Shown here: positions 17,191 to 26,309 of the stretch, in pieces
Position numbering within the stretch: position 1 is the stretch's first letter
Layout: each line of letters begins with the position of its first letter
Source of the DNA: Paenibacillus sp. MAEPY2
GTDB taxonomy: Bacteria; Bacillota; Bacilli; Paenibacillales; Paenibacillaceae
Assembly (NCBI RefSeq): GCF_000499205.1
Contig: NZ_AWUK01000007.1
Location: 1-64,000, forward strand
Length of the DNA stretch: 64,000 nt
Direction: 5' to 3'
Position numbers and translations under genes: made by a program
The notes under the pieces: model-generated
The model's database searches: none
What the model saw: the letters and a program-made list of their open reading frames with translations, nothing else
What the model was told of the DNA's origin: nothing

Positions 17191-17685
17191 TCACCCCCTT
17201 CCGGTCAGGAGGAGGGATTTGAATAGCTTTTGCTGATTGCGTTCGCCAACGGCTACTACCGTGGACTCTGCACTAATCACGACCTCCGGACCGGGGCTGA
17301 TATGTTTTTTGTGATTCTTCTCTACAACGGCAATCACCGTTGCCCCTGAGTTTTGACGTACATCCAATTCACCAATTGATTTACCGATACATCCGTAGGA
17401 TGGCTCGATTTTGTACCATTCAATAATCAGGTCGTCAAACGTTACTTCAATATTTTCAAGCTGCTTTGGTTTATAGGTTAATCCACCAACGATGGCAGCA
17501 ATCTGTCTTGCTTCATAGTCATCGAGCGTAATCATGGAGATGCTTTGGTCTGGATCATCGTACTCAAAATGGTACATTTCCCGGCGACCGTCATCGTGAA
17601 TAATGATAATAATTTTATCTCCACTGCTCGTTTCAATCTGAAATTTCTTGCCGATTCCCGGCAAATCTGTTTCGCGTACATCCAT
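17191..17685 (-). CDS. khtT: Regulatory subunit KhtT of the K+/H+ antiporter
   Basis: A 164-residue soluble protein: an N-terminal domain of about 80 residues and a C-terminal TrkA-C/RCK_C domain ([20 protein letters not shown] and [13 protein letters not shown], about 95-160). In B. subtilis KhtT binds c-di-AMP through this domain and gates KhtU. ATG 17685 follows AAGGAGG. The small khtS gene that precedes khtT in B. subtilis is not seen upstream here. Confidence 0.85.
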   Translation of the reverse strand: MDVRETDLPGIGKKFQIETSSGDKIIIIIHDDGRREMYHFEYDDPDQSISMITLDDYEARQIAAIVGGLTYKPKQLENIEVTFDDLIIEWYKIEPSYGCIGKSIGELDVRQNSGATVIAVVEKNHKKHISPGPEVVISAESTVVAVGERNQQKLFKSLLLTGRG

Positions 17686-17995
17686 GGATAGTGTGCCTCC
17701 TTAAATTGAGGGCTGGCCACAGAAGACAGGCTTATTTCCCGAATATAGAATGATCTGCTGCTCTAAGGAACATTAAATTGAAGCGGGTAAACAGAGCCAG
17801 GTACTCCTGACACACAGCCTAGTGTTTGATTTTTTAATAAAGATGGGTATAACAAAATAGATGTATGAATAGGGGTTGCCAATGAGGCTGATTGATATCT
17901 AACATTTGCTATAAGGGTTATAAGTTATGCACAAGCACACCGTCTATCGAACAGAGGTGTCTCCATGCAAAGCAACCTAAAATACGGTGTAACGG
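17686..17995. other. Intergenic gap without recognised gene
   Basis: About 310 bases between khtT and the next minus-strand ORF. It must hold the khtT promoter. The sequence is AT-rich with no clear terminator, riboswitch or coding frame. Confidence 0.4.
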
Positions 17996-18400
17996 CTAGT
18001 TATAAGCGTTCACGTAGTTTGGTGCTATAGGGGTGGGAGATACATACATACTGGTGAATTTAATGGGTAGCAGAAATAATCTGCGTTTAAACAGACAAAT
18101 CAACGGTTTAAAGGGCAGACGCGGTGTAGGAATTCGCAGCATTAGCAACAAAGCGAGCACAAGAAAGACAGGTTTGTTATGCGTGACCGCAATCAACTTC
18201 GACATGACTTGTGGGTATTTGCGAATGGCAGGTTTCTGCTGAGACTCCAATGTATGGACAAGAACTTCCTTGTTGGAGTTCGCCTCAACGTTTACCTCGA
18301 CAACGGATTCCGACTGCATCGGAATAGGGAAGGACAACGCTTGGAATACGCACAAAATGATAATAAAAGCGTAACGGAGTATTCTTGGTTGTTGTCTCAT
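17996..18400 (-). CDS. Hypothetical membrane or exported protein
   Basis: A 134-residue ORF not recognised. It starts with a signal-like segment (ILRYAFIIILCVFQALSFPIPM), has a polar region of about 50 residues, a second hydrophobic stretch (KPVFLVLALLLMLRI near residue 80) and a basic C-terminal part. ATG 18400 follows AAGGGGGGAAG, a plausible ribosome site. It is divergent from ytxC. Coding status is uncertain because no family is visible. Confidence 0.45.
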   Translation of the reverse strand: MRQQPRILRYAFIIILCVFQALSFPIPMQSESVVEVNVEANSNKEVLVHTLESQQKPAIRKYPQVMSKLIAVTHNKPVFLVLALLLMLRIPTPRLPFKPLICLFKRRLFLLPIKFTSMYVSPTPIAPNYVNAYN

Positions 18401-18580
18401 TTTGGCTTCCCCCCTTTTCCGTGAAACATACTGTTATAAAAATAATAACACATTTTTGGCTTAACTCCAAACGGATTGATAATATACTGAGAAATCATGA
18501 CACGCTTTCCATCAATCCGCTTCGTATATCCCTATCGGCCTTGCCATATACTTTGAACAGGAAGGAAAGGAGTGATTCTT

Positions 18581-19525
18581 ATGGAACTGTTCGCCGTATG
18601 GACCGAGGTATCAGGGCAGGAGGAAGCGGATCAATTTTATCGTTGTGTGAAGGAAAAAACCAAAGGTTTACATATAAGCAAAAGAGGATTTCGGCTCACC
18701 TTCAAACATAATGACGGAAGAGCGGCCTGGGTATGCAGAGGGAATGAGAATCACGCTGACTTCCAGCAGTGGCTGCCTCAGATCAGTGATTTGCTGGCCA
18801 CGGGAATTGCCGATTTCATCATGAATACACGTGAACGCATTATTGTGGAAGAGATGATCTCCAAGGCTTGCTCGGTCATGGATGAACATGAAGTGGAGAA
18901 GGTAAACCGGATATGCATGCCTTTATTGTTCAATGGTGATTTGGATCAGCCTGGATTACGGGACCGTCGTCGTACTACCTTGGCCAATGGACTGAAGCAG
19001 GACTTGGAGGAGGTTCATTTTTTTCACCTTGAAGGCATTATGAATTTCCGAATTCGGCAATACAAGCAGGAGCTTCATGAGCTGGTGGAGTATGCGCTTG
19101 ATGAATTCTGGATGGATCGCCAATACGAAGAGTTTATGGGACTTCTGAAATATTTTGTATTTTTTCAGGAAGCGAAAGTGCCTCTTGTGCATTTGATACA
19201 CAAAGGTTTGCATGAATTTCAGGTATTGGATGCTGCGCTTAATGTGCTTCCCGTACAAAAGGATGAGCAGGTCGTCGTGGAGATGCCGGGACTGGAATTG
19301 GAAATGGACATCGAAGATATGATCGTGAGTACGCTGATCTCCATCTCACCGGAAAAAGTCATGCTGCATACGCGCACTCCAGATCTCCCCATTATCTCTA
19401 CGATCCGACAAATCTTTGAGGACAAGGTACAATTATGCCACCATTGCCCCGAGTGCGAAGTGCTGCGTTCCGGATTGTTGACAGGTCTTGACGCAAGTGA
19501 TCTCGGCAATTATAATAACTGTTGA
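18581..19525 (+). CDS. ytxC: Sporulation protein YtxC
   Basis: A 314-residue soluble protein of the YtxC family, found in spore formers and usually placed just before thrS, as here. It has a conserved middle (NTRERIIVEEMI, FRIRQYKQELHELVEYALDEF) and a C-terminal cysteine motif CHHCPEC near residue 297. Molecular function is unknown. ATG 18581 is eight bases after AAAGGAG; the in-frame GTG at 18572 lies within that site. Confidence 0.85.
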   Translation: MELFAVWTEVSGQEEADQFYRCVKEKTKGLHISKRGFRLTFKHNDGRAAWVCRGNENHADFQQWLPQISDLLATGIADFIMNTRERIIVEEMISKACSVMDEHEVEKVNRICMPLLFNGDLDQPGLRDRRRTTLANGLKQDLEEVHFFHLEGIMNFRIRQYKQELHELVEYALDEFWMDRQYEEFMGLLKYFVFFQEAKVPLVHLIHKGLHEFQVLDAALNVLPVQKDEQVVVEMPGLELEMDIEDMIVSTLISISPEKVMLHTRTPDLPIISTIRQIFEDKVQLCHHCPECEVLRSGLLTGLDASDLGNYNNC

Positions 19526-19550
19526 TCCATGATTTATTAGAAGTTGTTAT
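19522..19550 (+). promoter_or_regulatory. Possible thrS promoter
   Basis: TTGATC and TGTTAT are separated by 17 bases and overlap the ytxC stop, placing the start of the T-box leader near 19557. Confidence 0.4.
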
Positions 19551-19556
19551 GGAACA

Positions 19557-19859
19557 ATAAGCAAAAGCGTTGACAAAGACAAGAACCATACGCACGGTCG
19601 GTGCAGAGAGAGGGAACCAGGCTGAAATTTCCTCCGGATGCCACGTTTGGTTTACCCCTTTGGAGCTGCAGTTTTGAAAATGGATATGAAGATTGCCTCT
19701 ATTACACAGGTAATCGTCCGTGAGTAAGGATATGCCGGGTCATGCCCGTTACCGTCATGCCAATGAGGGCTGTACTTCCAATATGGATGAAGCAGCTGAA
19801 TTAGGGTGGAACCACGAGAGTATACAACACTCGTCCCTTTGCCGGGACGGGTGTTTTTT
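19557..19859 (+). ncRNA. T-box leader of thrS
   Basis: The T-box sequence AGGGTGGAACCACG lies at 19803-19816. It is followed by the terminator arms CACTCGTCCC and GGGACGGGTG and six T (19828-19859). Upstream is about 240 bases of leader, including an AGAGAGAGGGAA segment typical of stem I. Uncharged tRNA pairs with the specifier codon and the T-box bulge to prevent termination. Threonine specificity is inferred from the downstream thrS; ACC or ACG codons in the stem I region are candidates but I could not fix the specifier loop. Confidence 0.93.
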
Positions 19860-19951
19860 GCGTTCCTTTGCAAAAATTGCAGGAACAGCAATAGATTAAC
19901 CATCCATGAAATGCATGGACAGAGGTTGAACTTACAGGAGGAATGAGACAA

Positions 19952-21889
19952 ATGGCAGTTAACATTAAACTACCCGATGGTTCGGTTCGTGAGTATGCCG
20001 AGGGAAGCAGCATTGAAGATGTAGCCGCTTCGATCAGCAGCGGACTACGCAAAAATGCCGTAGCCGGCAAACTGGATGGAATCGTCGTGGACTTGTCCAC
20101 AACACTTCATGAAGGAGCGTTGGTGGAGATCGTAACACTGGATTCACCAGAAGGTCTGGAAGTGATGCGTCACAGTACAGCTCACTTGCTTGCTCAAGCT
20201 GTGAAGCGTTTATACGGAAACAAAGAAGTGCACCTCGGTGTCGGCCCTGTCATTGAAGATGGCTTCTACTATGATATGGATCTCGAACAGCCGCTTAATC
20301 CCGAAGATCTGCAGAAGATCGAGAAGGAAATGGAACGGATTGTTAATGAGAACCTGCCGATTGTACGTAAAGAAGTTAGCCGCGCGGATGCGATCAAAAT
20401 TTTCGAAGAAGTGGGCGATCCTTACAAGCTCGAATTGATTCGTGACTTACCGGAAGACAGTGTCATCACCATTTATGAGCAAGGTGAATTCTTCGACTTG
20501 TGCCGTGGACCACATGTACCATCCACCAGCAAAATCAAAGTATTCAAACTGATGAATGTCGCTGGTGCTTACTGGCGCGGAGATAGCAAAAACAAAATGC
20601 TGCAACGTATTTACGGTACGGCTTTTGTAAAAAAAGCACAGCTGGATGAGCATCTACACTTCCTGGAAGAAGCGCGTAAACGGGATCACCGCAAACTGGG
20701 TAAGGAACTCGAAATCTTCACCTTCTCCCAGCTGGTTGGACAAGGCCTGCCAATCTGGCTACCTAATGGTGCCAAGCTGCGCCGGACGTTGGAGCGTTAT
20801 ATTGTGGATCTGGAAGAGAGCCTCGGATATCAGCATGTGTATACACCAGTGCTGGGTAATGTTGAATTGTACAAAACATCCGGACACTGGGAGCACTATC
20901 AGGAAGACATGTTCCCGAAAATGGTTATGGACAATGAGGAACTTGTTCTTCGTCCAATGAACTGTCCTCACCACATGATGGTGTACAAGTCCAGCATGCA
21001 CAGCTACCGGGATCTGCCGATCCGGATTGCCGAGCTTGGCATGATGCACCGTTACGAAATGTCTGGCGCGTTGACAGGTCTGCACCGTGTACGTGCAATG
21101 ACACTGAACGACTCACACATTTTTGCACGCCCGGATCAGATCAAGGAAGAATTTGCACGTGTTATTGAACTGATTCAAACGGTTTATAAGGATTTCGGCA
21201 TTCACGAATATCGTTTCCGTCTGTCCTATCGGGATCCTCAGGATACCGAGAAATACTTCCAGAATGACGAGATGTGGGAAATGTCCCAACGCATGCTGCG
21301 TGAAGTTGTGGAAGAGCTCAACCTTCCATTCTATGAAGCAGAAGGCGAAGCAGCATTCTACGGTCCAAAACTGGACGTGCAGATCAAAACAGCGCTGGGC
21401 AAGGAAGAGACATTGTCTACCGTTCAATTGGACTTCCTCTTGCCAGAGCGGTTCGAGCTCGAATATGTGGGAGATGACGGACAGAAGCATCGTCCGGTTG
21501 TTATCCACCGCGGTGTAATCAGTACGATGGAGCGTTTCACAGCATTCTTGCTGGAGAACTTTGCAGGGGCTCTGCCACTGTGGTTGTCTCCTGTACAAGC
21601 GAAGGTTATTCCGGTATCCGGCAACTTCGACGACTATGCACGTGAAGTGGAAGCGAAGTTGAAACGTGCAGGGATCTCTGCTGAAGCTGATCTGCGTAAC
21701 GAGAAGCTCGGTTATAAGATCCGTGAGGCACAGCTTGAGAAAATGCCTTACATGTTCGTTGTTGGTGAAAATGAACGTAATGCAGAGGGTGTATCTGTAC
21801 GGAAACGTGGAGAAGGCGATCTCGGCATGAAACCACTGGACGAAATTGTAGCCCAGCTCAAAGAAGAAATTACAACAAGACAGGTGTAA
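19952..21889 (+). CDS. thrS: Threonyl-tRNA synthetase
   Basis: A 645-residue class II synthetase. Domains in order: TGS (about 1-65), the editing domain with [10 protein letters not shown] near 73 and CRGPHVPST near 185, the catalytic core with motif 2 ([17 protein letters not shown] near 365) and zinc ligands including NCPHHM near 335, and the anticodon-binding domain from about 540. It charges tRNA-Thr and is controlled by the T-box. ATG 19952 is ten bases after AGGAGG; the in-frame ATG 19943 is too close. Confidence 0.97.
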   Translation: MAVNIKLPDGSVREYAEGSSIEDVAASISSGLRKNAVAGKLDGIVVDLSTTLHEGALVEIVTLDSPEGLEVMRHSTAHLLAQAVKRLYGNKEVHLGVGPVIEDGFYYDMDLEQPLNPEDLQKIEKEMERIVNENLPIVRKEVSRADAIKIFEEVGDPYKLELIRDLPEDSVITIYEQGEFFDLCRGPHVPSTSKIKVFKLMNVAGAYWRGDSKNKMLQRIYGTAFVKKAQLDEHLHFLEEARKRDHRKLGKELEIFTFSQLVGQGLPIWLPNGAKLRRTLERYIVDLEESLGYQHVYTPVLGNVELYKTSGHWEHYQEDMFPKMVMDNEELVLRPMNCPHHMMVYKSSMHSYRDLPIRIAELGMMHRYEMSGALTGLHRVRAMTLNDSHIFARPDQIKEEFARVIELIQTVYKDFGIHEYRFRLSYRDPQDTEKYFQNDEMWEMSQRMLREVVEELNLPFYEAEGEAAFYGPKLDVQIKTALGKEETLSTVQLDFLLPERFELEYVGDDGQKHRPVVIHRGVISTMERFTAFLLENFAGALPLWLSPVQAKVIPVSGNFDDYAREVEAKLKRAGISAEADLRNEKLGYKIREAQLEKMPYMFVVGENERNAEGVSVRKRGEGDLGMKPLDEIVAQLKEEITTRQV

Positions 21890-21917
21890 TTCAGGAATTG
21901 CTGATTTCTATAAATAG

Positions 21918-21973
21918 AAAACCGTTTGAATCATATTGGAGAAATTCATTCCAATGGTTCAGACGGTTTTTTT
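21918..21973 (+). terminator. Terminator after thrS
   Basis: AAACCGT-TGAA and TTCA-ACGGTTT arms with inner pairs, followed by seven T. Confidence 0.85.
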
Positions 21974-22079
21974 GTTGTTTTTAGGTTGCCTGTGGACACC
22001 CGGCTAAGAAGCCTGCATAGAGAAAAGTATATAATTTTTTCATTTTGGAAAACCTTTGCAGTAAGGGGGAGGTTCTATA

Positions 22080-22853
22080 ATGAAAAAGCAATTTTTAATT
22101 CAAAAGAAAAACATACGGTTTATCATCTCTTGCTGTGTGGTGCTCACTGGAGTTATTGTGAGCTTGAATCAGGCAGATGCGTATACCTTTGAAGAGGAAA
22201 ATGAAGTCCTGTACGTAGAGAGTCGCAACAACGAAACTTCGGGTGAGCGCGAAGGCGAGCAATTAGAAACGGCGGTCTTTGCATACAGTGATCAGGCTCA
22301 ACTCACCACCATGGTCTATATGGGATTAATGTGGTCTCCGCAGCCGATTGTTATTCCAAGGCCGGAAATACCGAAGAAGCAGATCGGGGTTGACCCTTCG
22401 ATGCCGGTGCTCGCTCCGCGGACAGAACAGGTATTGGATACACACAAGGTGACGGCTACCGGATACACTGCAGGTGTGGAATCAACCGGAAAAGGACCTA
22501 AACATCCTCAATACGGCATTACGTATTCAGGTGTTAAGGTGCGCCGCGATAAAGAAACAGTCTCAACGATTGCAGCTGATCCGAAGCTGTTTCCACTGGG
22601 TTCCATTTTATATATTCCTGGCTACGGCTACGGTATCGTTGCAGACACGGGCTCCGCGATTAAGGGCAATAAAATTGATCTTTATTTCCCTACAACAAAG
22701 CAAGTGTACAAGGAATGGGGCAAAAAGGACGTCGAAGTACAGGTGATCAAGCAAGGTACTGGAAAATGCACTGAAAAAATGCTGGAAGAGTTATCGGAAG
22801 CCATCGATGTGTACAAATCCGTACCGGATTCATGGTTGGACAAGGCTGTTTAA
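22080..22853 (+). CDS. Exported 3D-domain protein (cell-wall related)
   Basis: A 257-residue protein with a basic start and hydrophobic segment ([21 protein letters not shown]) acting as signal peptide or anchor. The C-terminal half is a 3D domain, related to the MltA lytic transglycosylase core: the three aspartates are in [23 protein letters not shown] and NKIDLYF. The domain usually cuts or binds peptidoglycan and is common in spore-cortex or resuscitation proteins such as YabE, YocH and YuiC. No LysM or SH3 domain is visible. AAGGGGGAGG precedes ATG 22080. Confidence 0.83.
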   Translation: MKKQFLIQKKNIRFIISCCVVLTGVIVSLNQADAYTFEEENEVLYVESRNNETSGEREGEQLETAVFAYSDQAQLTTMVYMGLMWSPQPIVIPRPEIPKKQIGVDPSMPVLAPRTEQVLDTHKVTATGYTAGVESTGKGPKHPQYGITYSGVKVRRDKETVSTIAADPKLFPLGSILYIPGYGYGIVADTGSAIKGNKIDLYFPTTKQVYKEWGKKDVEVQVIKQGTGKCTEKMLEELSEAIDVYKSVPDSWLDKAV

Positions 22854-22870
22854 TTGTTGAATTTAATGGA

Positions 22871-22901
22871 TGAATAACTGCCATGCACTCTTCACATAAT
22901 A
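22871..22901 (+). promoter_or_regulatory. Candidate sigma-G promoter of the SASP gene
   Basis: TGAATA (22871-22876) and CATAATA (22895-22901) with an 18-base spacer match the forespore sigma-G pattern (TGMATA / CATACTA). It lies 65 bases before the SASP-like gene, as expected for a late forespore gene. Confidence 0.6.
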
Positions 22902-22965
22902 TTGACTGGGGACAAACCCCGCGCAGCAGCAATGCAGCGTAAATATGAAGAGAGAGGTGATCGTT

Positions 22966-23214
22966 GTGGCTAAGAAATCCCAAGGATTCCAAACACCAAA
23001 CGAGAAGTTCAATGAGGAGTTTGGACAAGAAAACGTAGCAAACAAAGTAAAACAATCCGAGCAAAACAAAGTACAGGAAAATTTCAAAACACCTGATGAA
23101 AAATTCAATGCTGAATTTGGTGTGGAAAACACTGGCCAAACAGGCCAAACAGGCCAAACAAGCCAAACAAGCCAAACAAGCCAAGTCGGCAAAGCAGGCA
23201 AATTTCAAAAATAA
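22966..23214 (+). CDS. Gamma-type small acid-soluble spore protein-like
   Basis: An 82-residue hydrophilic, glutamine- and lysine-rich protein. Two imperfect internal repeats are visible: TPNEKFNEEFGQEN and TPDEKFNAEFGVEN, each with an E-F-G core like the EFAxE protease-cleavage repeats of gamma-type SASPs. The tail holds six three-residue repeats (TGQ x3, TSQ x3). In spores such proteins are amino-acid stores degraded at germination. GTG 22966 is chosen because AGAGAGGTGAT lies just upstream and the product then begins M-A-K-K. The upstream sigma-G-like promoter supports this identity. Confidence 0.7.
   Translation: MAKKSQGFQTPNEKFNEEFGQENVANKVKQSEQNKVQENFKTPDEKFNAEFGVENTGQTGQTGQTSQTSQTSQVGKAGKFQK
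23131..23184 (+). repeat. Six 9-bp tandem units within the SASP gene
   Basis: Units of the form ACAGGCCAA or ACAAGCCAA repeat six times in frame, encoding TGQ three times and TSQ three times. The number is likely to vary between strains by slippage. Confidence 0.9.
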
Positions 23215-23226
23215 ATAAAGTTTCAG

Positions 23227-23257
23227 CACCCTGGAGCGGTAGCTCCGGGGTGTTTTT
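23227..23257 (+). terminator. Terminator after the SASP gene
   Basis: CACCC-GGAGC pairs with GCTCC-GGGTG and is followed by five T. Confidence 0.88.
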
Positions 23258-23400
23258 AATTTGGGTTTGCAAGTAACTTTTACATAAATATCCTTCCGCC
23301 TCCGTCTGGAGACCGAGATCAATTCCATCTGCCGCCGCTGTTAACCAACTCTTGTCTGATGTAAACTGGATACAGAATACAGACAAAGGAGACATGAGCG

Positions 23401-24462
23401 ATGAAACGATCTACGCGGGACCGCTGGTGGGTTGGCATTCCTCTTATTGCGATTGGCGCAATAATATTGTTCAGGCAATTAGGCTATGACATAGATATCG
23501 GATACATGTTCAGAACATATTGGCCGTTATTTTTGATTTGGTGGGGCGTAAAAGGTATGACCGAGATTCGCCGTAACGGGAGTCATGCATTGATTGGACC
23601 TGCCATAGTCCTGGCGATTGGTGGATACTTTCTGGCACGTAATCTGGGATGGATTGATTACTCTATGGGTGAGTTCATTCGCTACCTGATTCCGGTGATG
23701 CTGATTGGTGGGGGCTTATTTGTTCTGATTGGACCCCGTCGTCGTGACCGGAAGCATCATGATCAAGTACAGCCGCCTCCACCTCCACCGGAGCAACCGT
23801 ATAAGCCGTTGTCCCCTGAGGATCTGGAGATGCCGTCTTCGTTTGATGAACAGTTCGAGAAAACATTCGGCAAACCGAAACAGGAACAAAAGAATGATTC
23901 GCATGGCTCATTTTATACAGATAAGGAAGACCATAAATCACACGGACATCAACACCATCAGCATCACCATCACGATCAACACCACAAGCATAAAGGTTAC
24001 GGCTCAAACAAAAAGGGCTATGGAACATTTGCTGACGATGACAATTATGATGATGATTCCAATTATTATGGTGGCAATGGAAATACGATTAACAAATCAG
24101 CATTTATCGGCGATCTGTATATGGGACAGGAAGTGTTCTCGTTAAAACCGATGAACATTTCGGCATTTATTGGCGATACAGTTATTGATTTGACGAAGGC
24201 CCAAATACCTTACGGTGAGACGAAGATTAACATTTCCTCTTTTATCGGGGATGTAAAGGTATTTGTACCGGAAGATATGGATCTGGGTGTGACCGTGACA
24301 ACGAACTCGTTTATCGGAGACATGTCCCTGTTAAATCAAAAACGGGGTGGATTTCTAAGTAGTGCTCAGGCTGAAACAGCGCATTATCGCGAAGCTGGAA
24401 AAAAAGTAAGGATTATCGTTAGTGTGTTTATTGGAGATGTCAAAGTGAATAAGGTGGGTTAA
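23401..24462 (+). CDS. liaF: LiaF-like envelope stress modulator
   Basis: A 353-residue membrane protein. The N-terminal third has three to four hydrophobic helices (WVGIPLIAIGAIILF, YWPLFLIWWGV, IGPAIVLAIGGYFLA, YLIPVMLIGGGLFVLIG). A long linker (about 118-225) carries a proline run and a very histidine-rich stretch. The C-terminal domain has repeated beta strands with S-x-FIGD (five times), typical of the LiaF/DUF2154 fold. LiaF holds the LiaS kinase inactive without cell-wall stress. It is followed by liaS after three bases. AAAGGAGA precedes ATG 23401. An inverted repeat GTCTGGAGAC at 23304-23313 lies in the promoter region. Confidence 0.87.
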   Translation: MKRSTRDRWWVGIPLIAIGAIILFRQLGYDIDIGYMFRTYWPLFLIWWGVKGMTEIRRNGSHALIGPAIVLAIGGYFLARNLGWIDYSMGEFIRYLIPVMLIGGGLFVLIGPRRRDRKHHDQVQPPPPPPEQPYKPLSPEDLEMPSSFDEQFEKTFGKPKQEQKNDSHGSFYTDKEDHKSHGHQHHQHHHHDQHHKHKGYGSNKKGYGTFADDDNYDDDSNYYGGNGNTINKSAFIGDLYMGQEVFSLKPMNISAFIGDTVIDLTKAQIPYGETKINISSFIGDVKVFVPEDMDLGVTVTTNSFIGDMSLLNQKRGGFLSSAQAETAHYREAGKKVRIIVSVFIGDVKVNKVG

Positions 24463-24465
24463 CGC

Positions 24466-25503
24466 ATGATTCGAACGATTCTCAAGGCAAATAAATGGGA
24501 GCTGATGATGTATTTTGCGCTGACCGGGCTCATTACTTTGGGCGGATTTTACTTGCTGTACGGTGAAGTGCTGATGGGAACAGGGCATCAGCGTGCGTGG
24601 ACCTATGTTGCTGTTGTTCTACTGGCTACCGTAATCACGGGGTATATTGCCGCCCTGCGGCTTCAACGCAAAATCGATCTTCTGGACCTCAATATGCTGA
24701 AAGTATCCAAGGGTAATCTCGCCGTTCGAATGCCTGAGGCAGATGATGCCTCCTTCGGACGGGTATATCAGGAATTCAATGTCATGATGGACTCGATTGA
24801 GAAAAAAATGAGATTGCTTCAGCGGCTCGGTGAGCAGGAAGTCATTGAGAAGGAACAGGCATCGGAACGCGCTGTGATTGAAGAGCGCAAACGGATGGCA
24901 AGAGATTTGCATGATACGGTCAGCCAGCAGCTGTTCGCCATGCATATGTCGGCTTCCTCCTTACCACGTCTGCTGGAGATGAATCCCGAGCATGGCAGCA
25001 AAGTGCTGGATCAACTCATTCAGATGTCGCATATCGCACAGCGGCAGATGCGCGGACTTATTGCCCAGCTTCGCCCAGTGGAGCTGGAGGGAAGGGATCT
25101 CACCGCAGCACTGGATAGCTGGTTCCCGGATTATTGCAGGCAGAACGGACTAAAAGGAGTGAAAGAGCTGGAACTGGATGGCGGAATTTCCGATGCCATT
25201 GAGCACCAGCTGTTTCTTGTTATTCAAGAAGCGGTCGCTAATGTAGTAAAACATGCGGAAGCAGGTTTGGTCAGCCTGTCCATACGTGAAAGTGAGCATC
25301 AGATCAGTATGAGCATCAGTGATGATGGCCAAGGTTTCTTACAACAAGCAGAACGGCCCGGTTCATATGGATTATCAACGATGCGTGAACGGGCAGAGAA
25401 GCTTGGCGGACAGGTTCAGATTATATCGAAGCCGGGAGCGGGGACAACGGTGCGGGTATTTATCCCGAAATTTCCGAAAGATCCAGAGGAGGAAACGGAA
25501 TGA
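24466..25503 (+). CDS. liaS: LiaS-like sensor histidine kinase
   Basis: A 345-residue kinase with two N-terminal membrane helices separated by a very short loop, a HAMP region (about 65-115), a HisKA_3 domain with phospho-acceptor His in RKRMARDLHDTVSQQLFA near residue 148, and the ATPase N/G boxes VANVVKHAE and DDGQGF. This intramembrane-sensing layout is typical of LiaS/VraS. It phosphorylates LiaR under envelope stress. Its end overlaps liaR by four bases (ATGA). Confidence 0.9.
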   Translation: MIRTILKANKWELMMYFALTGLITLGGFYLLYGEVLMGTGHQRAWTYVAVVLLATVITGYIAALRLQRKIDLLDLNMLKVSKGNLAVRMPEADDASFGRVYQEFNVMMDSIEKKMRLLQRLGEQEVIEKEQASERAVIEERKRMARDLHDTVSQQLFAMHMSASSLPRLLEMNPEHGSKVLDQLIQMSHIAQRQMRGLIAQLRPVELEGRDLTAALDSWFPDYCRQNGLKGVKELELDGGISDAIEHQLFLVIQEAVANVVKHAEAGLVSLSIRESEHQISMSISDDGQGFLQQAERPGSYGLSTMRERAEKLGGQVQIISKPGAGTTVRVFIPKFPKDPEEETE

Positions 25504-26162
25504 GCGGAAAAGTGAATGTAATGATTGTGGATGATCATGATATGGTGCGGATGGGGTTAAAGACGTATTTAATGCTGGAGCCCACATTTCATGTGATGGG
25601 AGAAGCCGGTAACGGACAGGATGCATTAAATCAGCTGCGCAAACTGGGTCAAAGTGAACTGCCTGACCTGATCCTGATGGACCTGATGATGCCGGTGATG
25701 AATGGTGCCGAAGCGACAAAAGCGATCATGACGGAGTTTCCGAGATTAAAAATTGTGATGTTGACCAGTTTTCTGGAGGATGATCTTGTGGTCCAGGCGA
25801 TTGAAGCCGGAGCGGTCAGTTATGTGCTGAAGACAGTTTCGGCCGAAGAGTTGATCTATGCTTTGCAAGGCGCATACCGGGGGATGCCTGTTATGACAGG
25901 TGATGTATCACAGGCACTGACTCGTGGCATCAGACAGCGTACAGCAAGAGAGAATGAATCCGGTCTGACAGAACGGGAAAAGGAAGTTCTCTTGCTGATT
26001 GCAGAGGGCAAGACCAATAAGGACATTGGGGAAGAACTACATATTAGTATCAAAACCGTCAAAACTCATGTAAGCAATCTGCTAATGAAATGTGAAATGG
26101 ACGATCGGACACAACTGGCCATATACGCTCATCGTCAGGGCTGGGTGAAGAATAAGGGTTAG
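25500..26162 (+). CDS. liaR: LiaR-like response regulator (NarL family)
   Basis: A 220-residue regulator: receiver with acidic pocket DDHD, phospho-acceptor Asp in LILMDLMMP near residue 59 and Lys in YVLKTVSAEE near 110; LuxR-type helix-turn-helix from about 150 (LTEREKEVLLLIAEGKTNKDIGEELHISIKTVKTHVSNLL). It is the output of the liaFSR unit. No liaI or liaH target genes are in the window. Confidence 0.9.
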   Translation: MSGKVNVMIVDDHDMVRMGLKTYLMLEPTFHVMGEAGNGQDALNQLRKLGQSELPDLILMDLMMPVMNGAEATKAIMTEFPRLKIVMLTSFLEDDLVVQAIEAGAVSYVLKTVSAEELIYALQGAYRGMPVMTGDVSQALTRGIRQRTARENESGLTEREKEVLLLIAEGKTNKDIGEELHISIKTVKTHVSNLLMKCEMDDRTQLAIYAHRQGWVKNKG

Positions 26163-26225
26163 AATGCAGATTTGGCGGGGAAAATGTTCTATAACAGTGT
26201 GCTTTTATCTCCTTTTTAATTGTTT

Positions 26226-26243
26226 TTAAGGTACGGTTAAGGT
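26226..26243 (+). promoter_or_regulatory. Direct repeat upstream of htrA, possible response-regulator site
   Basis: TTAAGGT occurs at 26226-26232 and 26237-26243, an 11-base period, flanked by further TTTAA elements. OmpR-family regulators commonly bind 6-7-base repeats with this spacing, and one is encoded just downstream of htrA. Confidence 0.4.
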
Positions 26244-26309
26244 TTAAAGTACAAAATAAGGACAGTTAAAGAATATCTCTTGCGATAAGAGATTGGGAGG
26301 TAGAGAGGC

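Noticed and set aside
23131..23184. CRISPR-like short repeats
   Set aside because: Units are contiguous 9-bp coding repeats without spacers, inside an intact small gene.
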